Source of the DNA: Acephala macrosclerotiorum
Taxonomy: Eukaryota > Ascomycota > Leotiomycetes > Helotiales > Mollisiaceae
Direction of reading: 5' to 3'
Length of the DNA: 64,000 bases
NCBI GenBank assembly: GCA_014904845.1
Contig: MU119421.1
Location: forward strand, 1,529-65,528
A program made the translations under genes and the position numbers. A model generated the notes under the pieces. That model had not been told where the DNA came from. It worked only from the letters and a program-made list of their open reading frames with translations, and ran no database searches. Below are positions 1-13,780 of this stretch, piece by piece. Each line of letters opens with the position of its first letter. The first letter of the stretch is position 1.

Positions 1-95
1 AATAAAATAAATAAAATAAATAAAATAAATAAAATAAATAAAATAAATAAAATAAATAAAATAAATAAAATAAATAAAATAAATAAAATAAATAA
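1..95. repeat. AATAAAATA 9-bp tandem repeat
   Basis: About ten perfect head-to-tail copies of the 9-mer AATAAAATA open the window, ending near base 93. It is a simple-sequence array inside AT-rich DNA. It does not resemble the TTAGGG telomere repeat usual in filamentous ascomycetes, so it is not called a telomere. Confidence 0.9.
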
Positions 96-3000
96 TTAAA
101 TAACGAAATAAAAAATAAAATAAAAATATATATATTTAACGAATAATTAATATAAATTATTATTTTATACGATAAATATTTTAATAATTAAATATATAAA
201 AAATTCGAAATTAAAATATTTAAAAAAATTTATATATTAAAAATCGTTTTATTAATTTTTTATATTTATACTATTAATATTTATAAAATTATATAATTTT
301 TTCAAAAAAACATTTAATAATATTTAAAAGTTTTTAAATTTTCAATTAATAATATTAAATTAATTTATAATTATCTTGTAATTAAATCGTATTAATAATA
401 TTAAATTTTACGAATATAAATAAATTTATTTTTTAATTATCGTAATTTAATTTTCTTTTATTATAAAAACATTTTATTTTTATAATTTTTATAATTTTTA
501 CAATTTTAATAATTTTAAATTAATATATTATATATTATTTAAAATAATATAAAAATTAAAAAAACTTTTATATTTAATAAATATTATATTTATTATACGT
601 TATTATTATTATTACAATTTTTATTAAAATATATTAATATTATAAAAATATCGTTTAATAAATTTTTTTAATTAAAAAGTATTAAAATTTAAAATTAAAA
701 AAAAAATCGAAATATAAAATTTTAATAAATTAAATAACGATAAATAAAATAAAATATATTAATTAATAAAATATTAATTAAAAAATTCGAATAAATCGAT
801 TAAAATTTTTATTAAAAAGTATTAAAAACTTTATAAAAATTAAATAATAATAATAAAATTATACGAATAAATTTAATCGTTTTAATAAATAAATAAAAAA
901 AAATAAAAAATAAATATATTTTAAAAATTTGAAAAATTTTAATTTAATAATTATAAAAATAATTAAATTAATTTAATAAAAATATTATATTTTATAATCG
1001 TTTTAAAATAAATATTTATTAATAATTTTATAATTTTTCGTAAAAACGTTTTTATAAAATTTACGAAATATTTTTTAAATAAATATATAAAAAATTATTA
1101 AATTTTATAAATATTTATATCGAATATTAATTAAAATTTTAATATTAAATACAATTTTTATTAAAATTATATAATAATATATTAATAAATAATTTACGTT
1201 TTTATAAATACTTTTTTTTAAATTTTTTTTATTTATAATAATTTTATTTTATAATTATAATTATATATCGAAATTAAATTTTTTTAAATAATTTTTAATA
1301 TTTACATTTCATATACTCGATACGTTTTATAATAAATAATAATAATAAATTCAAATTTAAAATATTTATATTATTAACGATTTAATTTAATATTATATTA
1401 TATTTAAATTATTAAATAACGTAAACAAAAAAAATATATATATATAATATAAAATAAATTAAATATCGATTTTAATTTATTTATTATAAATTTTAATAAT
1501 TATAAAAAAAAAATTATTAATATAAATTTATCGAAAAACGAATTAATATATTAATTAAAATTAAATTCGTAAAAAAAAAAAAATTAAAATATATATTAAA
1601 ATATTAAAAAAATTCGAAAATTGTTTTTTTTTATTAAATATTTATAAAAATTCGATAAATATAAAACGCGAAAATATTATTTTTTTATATATAAAATATT
1701 ATTAAAAAATATTTTTTTTTTTCGTATTTTACTAATAATTGCAATTAATAAATATAAATTTTTAACGTTTATTTTCGATTTTACGAAAAGTATTTAAATA
1801 AAAACGATTTAAATTTTAATAATTTTAAAAATTTATTTTAAAAATTTATTATTTCAAATAAAATCGTCGATTTAAAAAAAAATTAATATTCGTCGAAAAA
1901 AAATATATCGAGTAATAAAAATAAAACGTTTATTATTAACGATTTTTCGATTAAAAAAAAAATTAAAAACGATTTATTATTCGATTTATTTAAAAAATAT
2001 TATCGATTTTATTATTTTATATAAATTTTAAAAATTCGAAAATTTGTAATTTAATATATATAATTATTAAAATATTAAAAATTTATTATAATAAATTATT
2101 ATTCGTTTATAAAAAATAATTTAAAAAAAAATTTTTTTAATATAATAAAATATAAAACGATATTAATTAATATTTTAATAATCGTTTTATTTAAATATAA
2201 TTTTAATAAAAAACGAATTAATATAAAAAGTTTATAATAAAATAAAATATTTTTATAAATAAAAAACGAGCAATTTATATTAATATTATATTCGATTTTT
2301 ATAATTAGTTTTTTATTTATAAAAACTTCGAATTAAATAATAATAATATAAAAATATATATTCGTTTAAAATTATAATAATTTATTATTTAATTATTTTT
2401 AAATTATAAATTAAAATTTTCGTTAAATTATTTTTATTTTAATTAAATTAATTGTAAATATATTTTTTATTATTAATAATTTAATAAATAATTATATAAT
2501 TATTAAAAAATAAAATAAAATAAATATTATTATTTTATTTTAAAATTAAAATATACAAATTAAAATATTTAATTTTATAATACAATTAATAATTTATTAA
2601 TTCGATCAAATAAAACGTTAATAAAATTAATATAAATATATTAAAAATAAATAATAATCGAAAAATTAAAAAAAAAAAAACGAAATTAATTTTATTAATT
2701 TAAATTTATAAATAATATAAAATTTATATAATTAAAATAATAATAATTAAATTCTCGAAATATAATATTTTATATTTTTTTTATTATATATTAATTATAA
2801 AATAAATTAAAATTACTAAAAATATATTTAAATTTAAAAATTTAATAATAAATTTTATTTTTAATTTTAAATAATATATAAAAATTTAATAAAAAATAAA
2901 CGATTAATATTAAAAATATAAATAATAATTATAGTAAAATAAATCGTTTTTTATTATAATATTTAATAAAAACTAATAATATATAAATAAATAAAAATAA

Positions 3001-4204
3001 AAAAAAATAGTTTTTATTTAAATATATTTTTTTTTATTAATATATTTGTAATTTAATATTAATTTATTTTATAAAAACTTGAAAACGATAATATTTAAAT
3101 TAATAATAATAACGAGTATTAAATAAATTATATTTAAATAAAAAAATTAAATTAATTTTTAAATCTCGTATTTAAATTTAAAATTTTTTAAAAAAAATTT
3201 AAATAATTATAAAATTTTAAATAAATTTTTAAATATAAATTTTAAAAAAAATAAAAACAATAAAATAAAAAACGAAAATTATACTCGTTATAAAAAAAAA
3301 TATTTTAATTAATATTAAATTAAAATTATATAAATCAATAAATTAAATAAATAAAAAATTTATATTTTTAATTTAAATTAAAAAAAGTAAATATTAATAT
3401 TATTAAAATACGATATAATAAAATTTTAAAAATTTTATAAATAAAAAATTAAACGAAAAAAACTCGATAATATTAATTAATTAAAATAATAAAAATAAGT
3501 TTAAATTTAAAAAAAATAATAATAATTAATTAAAAATAATTAATAAATTATATTGAATATATATATATATATTCTTATAAAAAATAAATTATAAATTATA
3601 TATAAATTGAAACTTTTGTTTTTTTTATTAATTATTTTTATATATTTTAATATTTTATTAATAGATTATTTATTGCTTTTTATATAATAAATAATATAAA
3701 ATTTTTATTTTTAAAATTTATTATATATATTTTAAAAATAATCGATTTTATTTAATATTATAAAATTATTATTTCGATTTAAAACTATAAAAATATAATA
3801 CGTACAAATTAATATAAATTTAATAAATATTATAAAAAAAATATACGAATAATAAAATACAAATTTAAATTACTAATTTTAATAATAATATTAATATTAT
3901 AAAATATAAATATTATTATTAATTTAAATTTCGTATTAATTTATTAATAAACTACGAATATAATAATTTATACGTTTATAAAAAATATAATATTCGTAAT
4001 ATATATAAATTACTTAATATATTATTTTAATTTAATATATTTAATACGTTTAATATATTTAAAATATTTAAAATATTTAAAACGTTTAAAACGTTTAAAA
4101 CGTTTAAAAAAATACGTTTAAATTAGAAATTATTTAATAAATTCGATTATAATTTTTTAATCGATTTAATTATAATTAAAAATATTAAATTTAAAATGTT
4201 TCTT
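1..4204. other. AT-rich, RIP-like gene-free block
   Basis: Almost pure A+T. The few C and G bases are mostly in CpG pairs (for example all three C in 1021-1080). No reading frame of credible codon composition exists. This matches sequence saturated by repeat-induced point mutation (C-to-T on both strands), known from duplicated DNA in ascomycetes. Towards the right edge (about 4,020-4,120) there are short runs built on TTTAAAACG and TTTAAAATA. The junction to normal composition near 4,200 is abrupt. Confidence 0.85.
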
Positions 4205-5255
4205 TCTTTACTCGACGCACATTTTGCTTCGCAGGCCTCGCAGGGGCGCTTCTGCGGAGGGCTACAAAGTCTTCGACTTTAGTAATTTACTCTTATTTCA
4301 AGTTTCAAACTAATAGCTCTTAATTTGAGCGTTTTATAAGCATTTGAAAATAGGATAGTAGTTCTAGATTCTGCCGGGCGGTGAAGCCGATAAGCCGATA
4401 AGCTCACTAGTGCCTCAGGCAAAAACACACTTACTGCGGAACCTCATATTACCAGGGGGACACCCCCTGGGACCCCCGTCTCTTATATCGAGTTACTACG
4501 ATCGATTCAATCAATTTAGATTACTTTCTTTAGTGTGTAATTCCAGGGGGAGACCCCCTGGGACCCCCCTCGAAAGTTGCGCAACTATATAGCTAGAATA
4601 GAAGTGTTTTATTGCCTTGGCGCCTTAGGCAGAAACGCACATTTGGGGCTTTACACCAGAGGGACACCCCCTGGGACCCCCGTCTCTTATATTAAGTTGC
4701 TACGATCGATTTAATCAATTTAGATTACTTTACTTAGCATATAATTCTAGGGGGAGACCCCCTAGAACCCCCCTTGAAAACTGCGCAGCATAGAGATATC
4801 CAGCACTTAAGTGAGTGCCTTAATGCCTAAGGCAGAAACGCACTTATGAGTTTTGCGGTCGCGATTTTGATTGAGTGCGATTATATTCTATTGATTTGCG
4901 CAACAACGGATTAATAGAATCGCTTAGAATTTGGAATCTGGCGGTATTTAATTGAGTTTCAACTTATTTATAAGTCTTATGTGATTTGGATTAGTTGATA
5001 TATTATAATTGTAAGCGCAGCGTGGTCGCATATTAATTGAAGTTTTGGTGTTCTTCACCGGATCGGCTGCATATTAGTCCGAAGTCACGGGATCGCGGAA
5101 TTCCTTAATGAACCAATCAAATCGCTGCATTTGGGCACCTCGGTTAAATTTGGGTGAAATCGCTCATTGTGAGAAGTGTTGATGTCACGTGCATATAGAA
5201 AAGTTGATATTAGTCTTTAAGCCGGACAGGCAATTATTATTAAATTGAAATTTAT
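4205..5255 (+). repeat. Hairpin-rich repeat, copy 1 (near-unmutated)
   Basis: Non-coding DNA of ordinary base composition inside the AT block. It begins near TACTCGACGCACATTTTGC, contains two tandem units of about 205 bp with paired GC hairpins (about 4,410-4,850), and ends near 5,255. Aligning it by eye with 12.8-13.8, 20.8-22.0 and the reverse complement of 26.0-27.1 kb shows the same sequence with C-to-T and G-to-A changes. For example AAAGTCTTCGACTTTAGTAA at 4,266 corresponds to AAAGTTTTCGATTTTAGTAA on the minus strand near 27.0 kb. It is therefore the least mutated member of a dispersed family, not a unique island. No transposase or reverse transcriptase motif is visible, so its class is unknown. 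A structured RNA or the end of a larger DNA transposon are alternatives. Confidence 0.75.
4452..4765. repeat. Four GC hairpins in two tandem units
   Basis: Each 205-bp unit holds two 19-base palindromes: 4452-4470 CCAGGGGGACACCCCCTGG, 4543-4561 CCAGGGGGAGACCCCCTGG, 4656-4674 CCAGAGGGACACCCCCTGG and 4747-4765 CTAGGGGGAGACCCCCTAG. The loop is ACA in the first hairpin of each unit and AGA in the second. Each is followed by a further run of C (GACCCCC or GAACCCCCC) that could compete for the G-run. Between the two hairpins lies a conserved spacer beginning GTCTCTTATAT. The units are framed by GCCT(T/A)AGGC-type palindromes followed by AGAAACGCAC. Confidence 0.85.
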
Positions 5256-5324
5256 CGATAAATTAATAATAATAATAATAATAATAATAAATATAATAAT
5301 AATAATATAATATTATTATTATTA

Positions 5325-5404
<80 letters not shown>
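5246..5404. repeat. (AAT)n / (ATT)n inverted microsatellite
   Basis: A run of AAT triplets turns into a long run of ATT triplets around 5,300-5,310, with two mirror-placed interruptions (AAATAT and ATATTT). The two arms can pair as a long AT hairpin or cruciform. The arm on the right is longer (to 5,404). A poly-asparagine frame on the minus strand is an artefact of this repeat. Confidence 0.85.
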
Positions 5405-5957
5405 GTTTAGCGTAGCGCAAAGTAAAAAGGAAAAGACGATCTCCATCCGTAGAAGACCCCTAGATCCCGTGACTACCCCCACGCCGTCTACTGACAATTG
5501 AGAGCTCATTTCGATTTTCGAGTTTAAAAATAAAATATTACGATTTAAAAATATATTTTGATTTTCTTTTAATTTATTTTATATTTGATAATCATTTTTA
5601 TAAAATATATTAAACTAAATTTAAAAATTTAAATTAAATTAAAATTTGCAAAATATAAAAATAAATAATACTATGTTTTGATTCTCGATATTTAATTAAT
5701 CCAAAAAAAACTCAAATACCTTAGACCATTAAAACTGTCACATAATCGAGCTCAAGAACACCAAAAGTTCGAAAATTTTACGATTCTAATTACTTATTTA
5801 TAAATTTAATAAACTTTTTATAATTGTATTATAAATTGAAAATGTGTTTATACTATTCAAATTTTTAATTTCAGCTCATTTAAATAAGTAATTATTACGC
5901 AATCTCAATCTCAGTTGCGAAATGCTATAAATCGCGATTGCGCCCGTTGAGAGAGCT
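5405..5957. other. Spacer between opposed repeat copies
   Basis: GATCCCGTGACT at 5463-5474 is the exact reverse complement of AGTCACGGGATC at 5083-5094, giving a 12-bp inverted repeat around the microsatellite. From about 5,500 to 5,930 the DNA is AT-rich but milder than the surrounding blocks. No gene is seen. Confidence 0.5.
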
Positions 5958-6420
5958 TTCACCGCCCGGCAGAATCTGCCTTGGAGAAATGCGATCAATT
6001 AAATCAATCGTAGCAATTTAATATAAGAGACGGGGGTCCCAAGAAGCGTCCCTTTAGTAAGTATAGTCTTAATAACTATATATAATCAATTGAATCAATC
6101 GTAGTAACTCAATATAAGAGACGAGGGTCCCAGGGAGTGTTCCCAGGTGTGAGGCTCTATTGGAAGTGCGTTTCTGCCTAAGGCTCTAATCAGCTTATCA
6201 GCTTATCCGGCTCTGGACGAACGTTTTTCCAAGCGAACCATCCCCTGCGTATCAACGAGAATCATTCCAGCTTCAAATGCTTATAAAACGCTCAAATTAA
6301 GAGCTTTTGACTTCAAATTTGGATAGTTGAATAGATCTAAAGTAGATCTAAATTAGTAGCCATTCCCGGTCGAGTATAAGACAAATGTGACAAGCGTAGA
6401 GACAAGAGAAAATGGGGGTG
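5958..6420 (-). repeat. Partial inverted copy of hairpin repeat
   Basis: Several segments of copy 1 recur here in reverse orientation. A 34-bp perfect match links 4315-4348 to 6272-6305 (core TTATAAAACGCTCAAATTAA here). An 18-bp perfect match links 4368-4385 to 5958-5975 (TTCACCGCCCGGCAGAAT here). The GATAAGC motifs and the AGGCAGAAACGCAC motif also recur inverted near 6,165-6,208. Degenerate hairpins with GGGTCCC lie at about 6,020-6,150. The segment order differs from copy 1, so the copy is rearranged or partial. Together with copy 1 it makes an inverted pair around a 0.7-kb centre. Confidence 0.7.
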
Positions 6421-9400
6421 CACTCGCGAGATACGAGCCGTACTAGGTACCACTTGATCGAGGAACGAAGTAAAAGCATGTTTAAAATACATTTAAATAT
6501 ATTAAAAGATTTTTTTAAATATAATTTCGTTTTTTTATATAATAAAATTATTTTAATTATAATATTTTTTTTAAAAAATACAAATAAAATTTATTAAAAT
6601 AAATAAAAACTTTTTAAAAAAAATTAATAAAAAAAATAAAATTATTCTAAATGAATTTTTTTTTAATTGTTTTGTTTTTATATTTATATTTTTAATATTA
6701 TTAAAATTAATAAATTTAATAATATTTTAGTTTTTATTATTATTTAAAAAATTTTAATATTTAATCGATTTTTTATATATAATTTTCGAATTATTTTTTC
6801 GATTATTTTTTTAAATAAATAATTTTTTTAAATTAATTTATTTAATAAATTTAATATTATATATTAAAATAAAAAAAAATTTAAATTAAATTTTTTTATA
6901 TTTAATAATAAATATCGAAATATATTTATTTTTATTTATAATTATATTTTTTTTTAATTTTGATTTTTTTATATTTTATATTTTAATTTTTTTATTATAA
7001 ATTATATAAAATAATATATATTTAATAATTTATTAATTTTTTTTTAAAAAAATTAATATTAAATTTAATAATTTAAATATATATTTTTATTTTATATATT
7101 TATTTTCAATTTTTTAATTAATTTTATATTTTTTAATTAAAATTAAAATTATTTTAATATAATTAAATTTAATTATAATAAATTTATTAATATTTTTTTT
7201 AATATATTTAATTTCGAAATCGAATTAATAAATAATTAAAATATTAAGATTTTTTATTATTATTCGATTTAATTAAACGATAAATATATTAATATTTATT
7301 TTCAAAATAAAATAAATATTATATAATTAAAATTATAATTTACGAAAATATTTTAAAATTTTAATTCATATTAAATTATTTATTTTCGTTTTTTATTATT
7401 ATATTAATCAATATAATAAATTAATAATAATATTAAAATATTAAATTTATATTTTATAATAAATAAAATTTTTAATAAAAATTTAAATTTTAAAAATATT
7501 ATTATATTTAATTTATTTTAAAATTTTAATAATCTTTATATTTTTAAAAAAAATATTATTTAAAAATAATATTATAATTTTAAAAAATACGTTTTTTAAA
7601 ATTATTATATAAATTTTATTAAATTAAATTATAAAATTAATTATTTTTTAAAATAATATTATTATTTATAAAAATTATTATATTTTTATTTTAAACGTTT
7701 AAAATAAATTAATCGTATTTAAAAAACAATTTAAAATTTTAATAAAAAACTTTTTTTTCAATATTTTATAATTAATTTTTAATTTTTAATATATATTTTA
7801 TATATTTTTTAATATATTTTTAAAAAAATTTATATTTTAAATCGTTTAAATTAATTTTTTCGTTTTTTAAATTTTTTTAATTTTATTAATTAAATTAATA
7901 AATTGTATTTTTTTAAATTTAAATTTATATATTATATTAATATTTATATTAAATAATTTTAAATTAAAATTATTTAATAATAAAAAGTTTTTTTATTTAA
8001 ATTTTTTTTAATAAAATAAAATAATTAATATTTTATAATTATTATAATCGTTATTTATTTTAATAAAAAATATATAAAAATTAAAAAAAATAATTTCAAT
8101 TTTAATATAATTTAATATTACACGTAATTATTATTTTAATATTAAATTTTTTTTTATTAAAATAATTAATTTAATTAAATTAAATTAATATTTTTAATAA
8201 TTTAAAAAATAATTAAAAAAAAAACGTAATTAAACTTTGAAAATAATATTAATAAATTAATATTATTTTCGAAATTTATCGAAAATTATAAACGTCGAAT
8301 AAAAATTATAAAAATCGAAATTAAAATTTTTTTTTTTTAATTTTATAAATTAAATAATCAAATAATTATATTATTAAAAATTTTAATATTTTTTTATTTT
8401 ATTATTAATTATTTTATTTTTTTAATAATTTCTTTTTATTATTTGAAATAATTAAAATAAATTAATATGTATTTTTAATTTTATTATCGATTTTATATTA
8501 ATATTTATATTTATTATTAATTTAAAAATGTTTTTTAATAATTTAAACAACGATTTAAAAATTTATTTTATAATAATATTATTATTTTTTTTATTAATTA
8601 TTAAAATTTAATTATTTTTATTTAATTTTTTTTTTTTTTTAATAATTTTTTATAAATTCGTAAAAATTTATTTTTTGTTTATAAATATTAAATAATTATA
8701 TAATTAGAATTAATTTTGTAATTTTTTAATTAAATTTTTTAAATTTAAAATAAAAATAAAAAAAATTTATTTTTCGAAATTTTTTATAAATTTTTTTTAA
8801 AATTTATAATTTTAATATATTTTTTTTTATAATATTCGAAATAATACGTAATATATTTATTTATTTTTTTTTTAATAATATTTCTTTTTATAAAATTAAA
8901 TTCGTTTTAAAATTTAAAAATTCGAAATTTTAAAATTTAAAAATTTTTAAAAAAAAATTTTAAATTTAATATTTTTTTTATTATATTAATTTAAATATAT
9001 TTTTTTACGATTTTTATTATTAATAAAATAAATTTTATAAAATAAATTTTATAAAATATTTAAAAAAAAATTTCGTATTATATTTTAAATTAATTTTTAT
9101 TATTTAATTTTTAAATATTATTAAAATTATAATTATTTTCATTTTTTAATAAAATCGAATATTAATTACGAATATTTTTATATTTTTTAATTTTAATAAT
9201 AATACGTTTTATTTCGTTTTAAATTATAATAATTTAAATATTAAAAAATAAATTCGAGTTTAATTTTATTATACGTTTAATTAAATAAAAAAATATAATA
9301 TATAATAATTTAATAAACGAATATTTTTATATATAATCGTAAAAACGATTATAAAATTATAATTTAAAATTTAATCGTTATTTATTTATATAAAATTAAT

Positions 9401-12400
9401 AAAATCGATTATTTAAAATTATTAAAATTCTCGAATAACGTAAAAGATTTACAAATAGTTATTTAAAAACGTAAAATTTTTCAAATAATTATTTTAAATA
9501 ATATAAAATTTTACGAATTTGAAATAACGTTTTATAAAATATAATTATAAAATAATACGATTTATACGTATTATAAATCGATTAATTCGTAATTGTAAAA
9601 AAAAATTTATTAAAATATAAAATTATAAATAAAATACGAGTTTTTATAAAATATTCGAATAATTATTAATAAAATATAAAACGTTATAAAATATTTAAAA
9701 AGAATTTATTTTTATTAATAAAAAATATTTGTTTTATTAAATAAACGAAAATTTAATAAAAAAATTATTATAATATTTTAATTATAAAATCGAATATTTA
9801 TAATAAAAAAAAATTTATTTTATTTTTTTAAATTTTTTATAAACGTCGAATTTATTTTTATTATAAATTTAAATAATTTTATAAAAAAAGAATTTTCATT
9901 TTATATTTTTTTAAATCGTTATAAGTTCGTTTTTATTCGATATAATAAACGTAAATTTAAAAAATAAATAAATAAAAAAAATTTTAATTTACGCGTATTT
10001 TTAAATTTTTAAAAGTTTTTATAATATTTCGATTTTTTAAAAAAAAAAATTAATTTCTTTTTTTTAGTATATTATTATAATAAAATAAAAATACGATTTC
10101 GATTTTTTTATTAATGTTTTTTTTATAAAATATTTAATTATTTTATAATTAATTAATATCGATTATATAAAAATATTTATTAATAAATTAAATATAAAAA
10201 ATAAAAATTTAAATTTTAAATTTTATAATTATTATAATTATTATTTATTTTAATAAAAAGTATATAAAAATTAAAAAATTTAATTTTAATATAATTTAAT
10301 ATTATATATAATTATTATTTTAATATTAATATTTAATTTTTTATATTATATTTTTTTTAATATTTTTTTAATTTAAAAATATATATAAATATAATAATTT
10401 TTAATATTTATAATAATATTATTAAAATTTCGAATTATTTATATAAAAATAAAATAATATTTTATATTTTTTTATTTGAAATAATTAATTTAAATAAATT
10501 AAAATATAATTTAAAAATAATAATAAAAAATTTTTTTAATTAATAATAAAAAATCAATTTTTATAAAATTTTATTATAATAATTATAATATTTATTAAAA
10601 TTAAATAATAAATATTAATTTTTTTATTATTAATTAATAATTATTATAATAAAATATAATATTTTTTTTAAATTTTTAAAAACGTTATTATATTTTTAAA
10701 AAAAAATTATAAAAATTTTTATTAATAAAATTATTATTTTAAAAATTTATTTTTTAATATATTTATTATTATTATATTTATTAATAATTATTTTATTGAA
10801 ATTGTAAACGTTAATATTATTATTATTAAAAATATATAATAATAAATTCGATTTTTTTAAAAAGAAATTTATTAATATTAAATTTTTTTAAATAATAAAT
10901 TAAATAAATTTTTAAATTTTTAAATTTTTAAATTTTTTATATATTTTTAAAATATTTATTAAAATTGTAATTAAATTTTTTTTTTTAAATTATTAATTTT
11001 ATAATATTATTAATTAATTTATAAAAAAATAATTAATAAAAAAAATCGATTTTTTTTTATTTATTTATTTAAAACATTTAAAATAATATTATTCGTTTTA
11101 ATAATTATTATATTTTTTTAAAATAATTAATAATTTATTTTATAAAAATTCAATTAATATTAAATTATATAAAATTTCATATTCGTTTTATTAATAAATT
11201 TCAATTTAACAATAATAAATTTAATTTTATTAAATATAATTAAATCGATTAAAATATTATTTTTAAATTTTTAAATATTTTAAATTATTAATTTTATTAT
11301 ATTATTATTTTTTATATATTTTTTATTATAATTATAAATAAATATTTTTATCGATTTATAATTAATTTTTTTATAAATTAATTAATAATTTTTTATAAAA
11401 ATTTTATATTTTTAATTATATTTATAAATTTTTAATATTATATTTTAATATAAATCGAATTTATTTTTATTATTTATAAATATTTTTTAGTAAAAAAAAT
11501 TTATAATATAAATAATTTATTAATTTTAATTTTTATTTATTTTAATAAAATATATTTTTTAATTAAAAATTTAAATTTTTTTTTTATATTATTTTTTTAA
11601 TATTTAAAATTTATTTTAATTTAAAAACAATTATAAATAATTATTACGATTTTTTTTTTATATTCGTTTTAATATTAAATATTTTAAATAATATAATTAA
11701 AATAAAATAATTTATTAAAATAATTTATTTTTTAATGTAATTTATTAATATAAAAAAATATAAAAATTTAATCGTAAATTAATTCGTTTTAATTAATAAA
11801 TTAAATTTATTCGAAATATTTTCTAATTCGTAAATTAATTTATTAATTAATAAAAATAAAAATAAATTTTTTTTTAATTATTTTATAATAAATAAATTCT
11901 TTTTATATATTATAAAATATGTAATTAATATTATTTTTCGAAATTAATTATTTATAAAAAATTTTAATATATATATATATATAATTAATATATTTTATAA
12001 ATTTATTAATTTTTATTTAATAATTATTAAATTATATTATATAAAATAAAAAAATAAATTTTTTTATAATTTTTTATAATAAATAAATAAAAATATAAAA
12101 CTATTAATATAATTATAAAAAAAATATAATAATAATTTTAAAATTATTATATAAAATATTTTTTAAAAAAAAATTAATAATTTAATTATAAAAAAGTTTT
12201 TAAATTCGTAAAATATAATTTTATTAAATATATTAATATTTGTATTTTTAATTCGAAATTAATTAATAAAATTAAAAATAAAATTATTTATATTTTTTAT
12301 AAAAAATTAAAATTAATAATTTAAAAATATAATAATATAAATTTTTTTTAATATAATTATTATATTAATATTATTTTTAATTTAAAATTTAAATAAAAAA

Positions 12401-12829
12401 ATTAAAATATTATATAAATTTATATTTAATTAATATTTATATATTTATTAAATATAATTATAATAAATATTAAATTATTAAAATTTTAAAATAATATTCG
12501 ATTTATTTATTATTATTTAATATTAAAATTTAATAAAAATAAAAATTATTATTTTAAATAAAAAATCGAATAATAAATTAAATTTTTTTCGTTTTTATTA
12601 ATAATTTATTTATAAATAATAAAAATTTTAAATTTTAAATTAAATATATAATTATTTTAATAATTAAATAATAATAAATTCGAAGTTATATTTTTATTTA
12701 TATATTATAATTTTATATTTGTTTTATAAATATTTAATTAAATTTAAAATTATTAAAAAAAAGCTTTTAATAATTAATATTATAATTTTTTATTAATTAT
12801 ATAAATATAAAAAACTATAAAAAAATATA
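6421..12829. other. AT-rich, RIP-like gene-free block
   Basis: After a short transition (to about 6,480) the sequence is extremely AT-rich with C and G mainly in CpG pairs. No coding potential is seen on either strand. Short frames translate to Ile, Asn, Lys, Phe and Leu only. It probably consists of decayed transposons. Confidence 0.85.
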
Positions 12830-13780
12830 ATAAAAAATATTTTTCTCGTTTTAAAAAAAAAATTTAATTATCGATTTATAAATAAATTAATTAGCGAATA
12901 AAAACTTTTTTTTTATTCGATATATATTTTATTTTATAAATTTTATAAAAACGTTTTTATAAAAAATTATAAAAAATTTATTTTAATAATTTAATTAATT
13001 TATTTTTATTTTAAATTTAATCGTTTTATAAAAATTTAAAATTAAAATAATTATTAAAATAAATTTTAAATTTTATCGAGTAATAAAAATCGATAAATTA
13101 ATGAAAAAAAAATTTTTAAAATTTTTATTTTTTATATTAAATTATTATAATCGATTTAAATAATTTTATTTATTTTATTTAATATATAATATTAAAAAGA
13201 AATTTTTAAAACTTTTTTTAAAAATTATATAATTATTTTAATATTTAAATATTTTAATATTTTAAATATAAACGTATTTATTATAAAATTTTATATTAAA
13301 TTTTTTTTTTTAAAAATTTTCGTTTTTTTTATAAAATTATTATAATTAATTTAATTAATTTAAATTATTTTATTTAATATATAATTATAAAATTAAATAA
13401 AATAAATTTTCGTATATTATTATTTTAACGTTTTAAATATAAGTATATTTTTAATATTTTCGTTTTTATATTTAATTATTATAATCGATTTAATTAATTT
13501 AAAATTTTTTTCGAAAATTATATAATTATTAAATTAATTTTTAATTTTGAATATTTAAATATTAAATATTTAAAATAAATAAATATTTAAAAAAGTTTTA
13601 TAATTGTAATTTTTATTAAATATAATTATATTTTATTAATTTATATAATAATATATTAATAAAATCGTTTAAAATTCGAAATTTAATCGTATAAAATTAA
13701 TATTATTTTAAGTTTTTTTTTAATCTATTTTTTAAATATTATTAAAAAAATTTATATATTAATTAATTATTTATAATATT
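12830..13780 (+). repeat. Hairpin repeat copy 2, heavily RIP-mutated
   Basis: It aligns in order with copy 1. TATTCGATATATATTTTATT near 12,916 matches TACTCGACGCACATTTTGCT of copy 1. Three copies of the unit spacer (TATTATAATCGATTTAATTA-like) occur near 13,132, 13,331 and 13,463. The stretch from about 13,600 matches 4,850-4,940 of copy 1. Nearly all differences are C-to-T or G-to-A. The right boundary is uncertain. Confidence 0.7.

Noticed and set aside
1..95. Terminal tandem repeat at the start of the window as a telomere
   Set aside because: The unit AATAAAATA has no G-rich strand and does not resemble known fungal telomere repeats.
4410..4592. Short plus-strand frame across the GC hairpins
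   Set aside because: It only reads through the palindromic repeat units; the equivalent frame is not kept in the other copies.
5252..5509. Minus-strand frame with long poly-Asn tract
   Set aside because: It is produced entirely by the AAT/ATT microsatellite; no homology or start context.
6421..12829. Mitochondrial DNA insertion as explanation for the AT-rich block
   Set aside because: No mitochondrial protein, tRNA or rRNA sequence is seen, and direct comparison with copy 1 shows a mutation origin for at least part of the AT-rich DNA.
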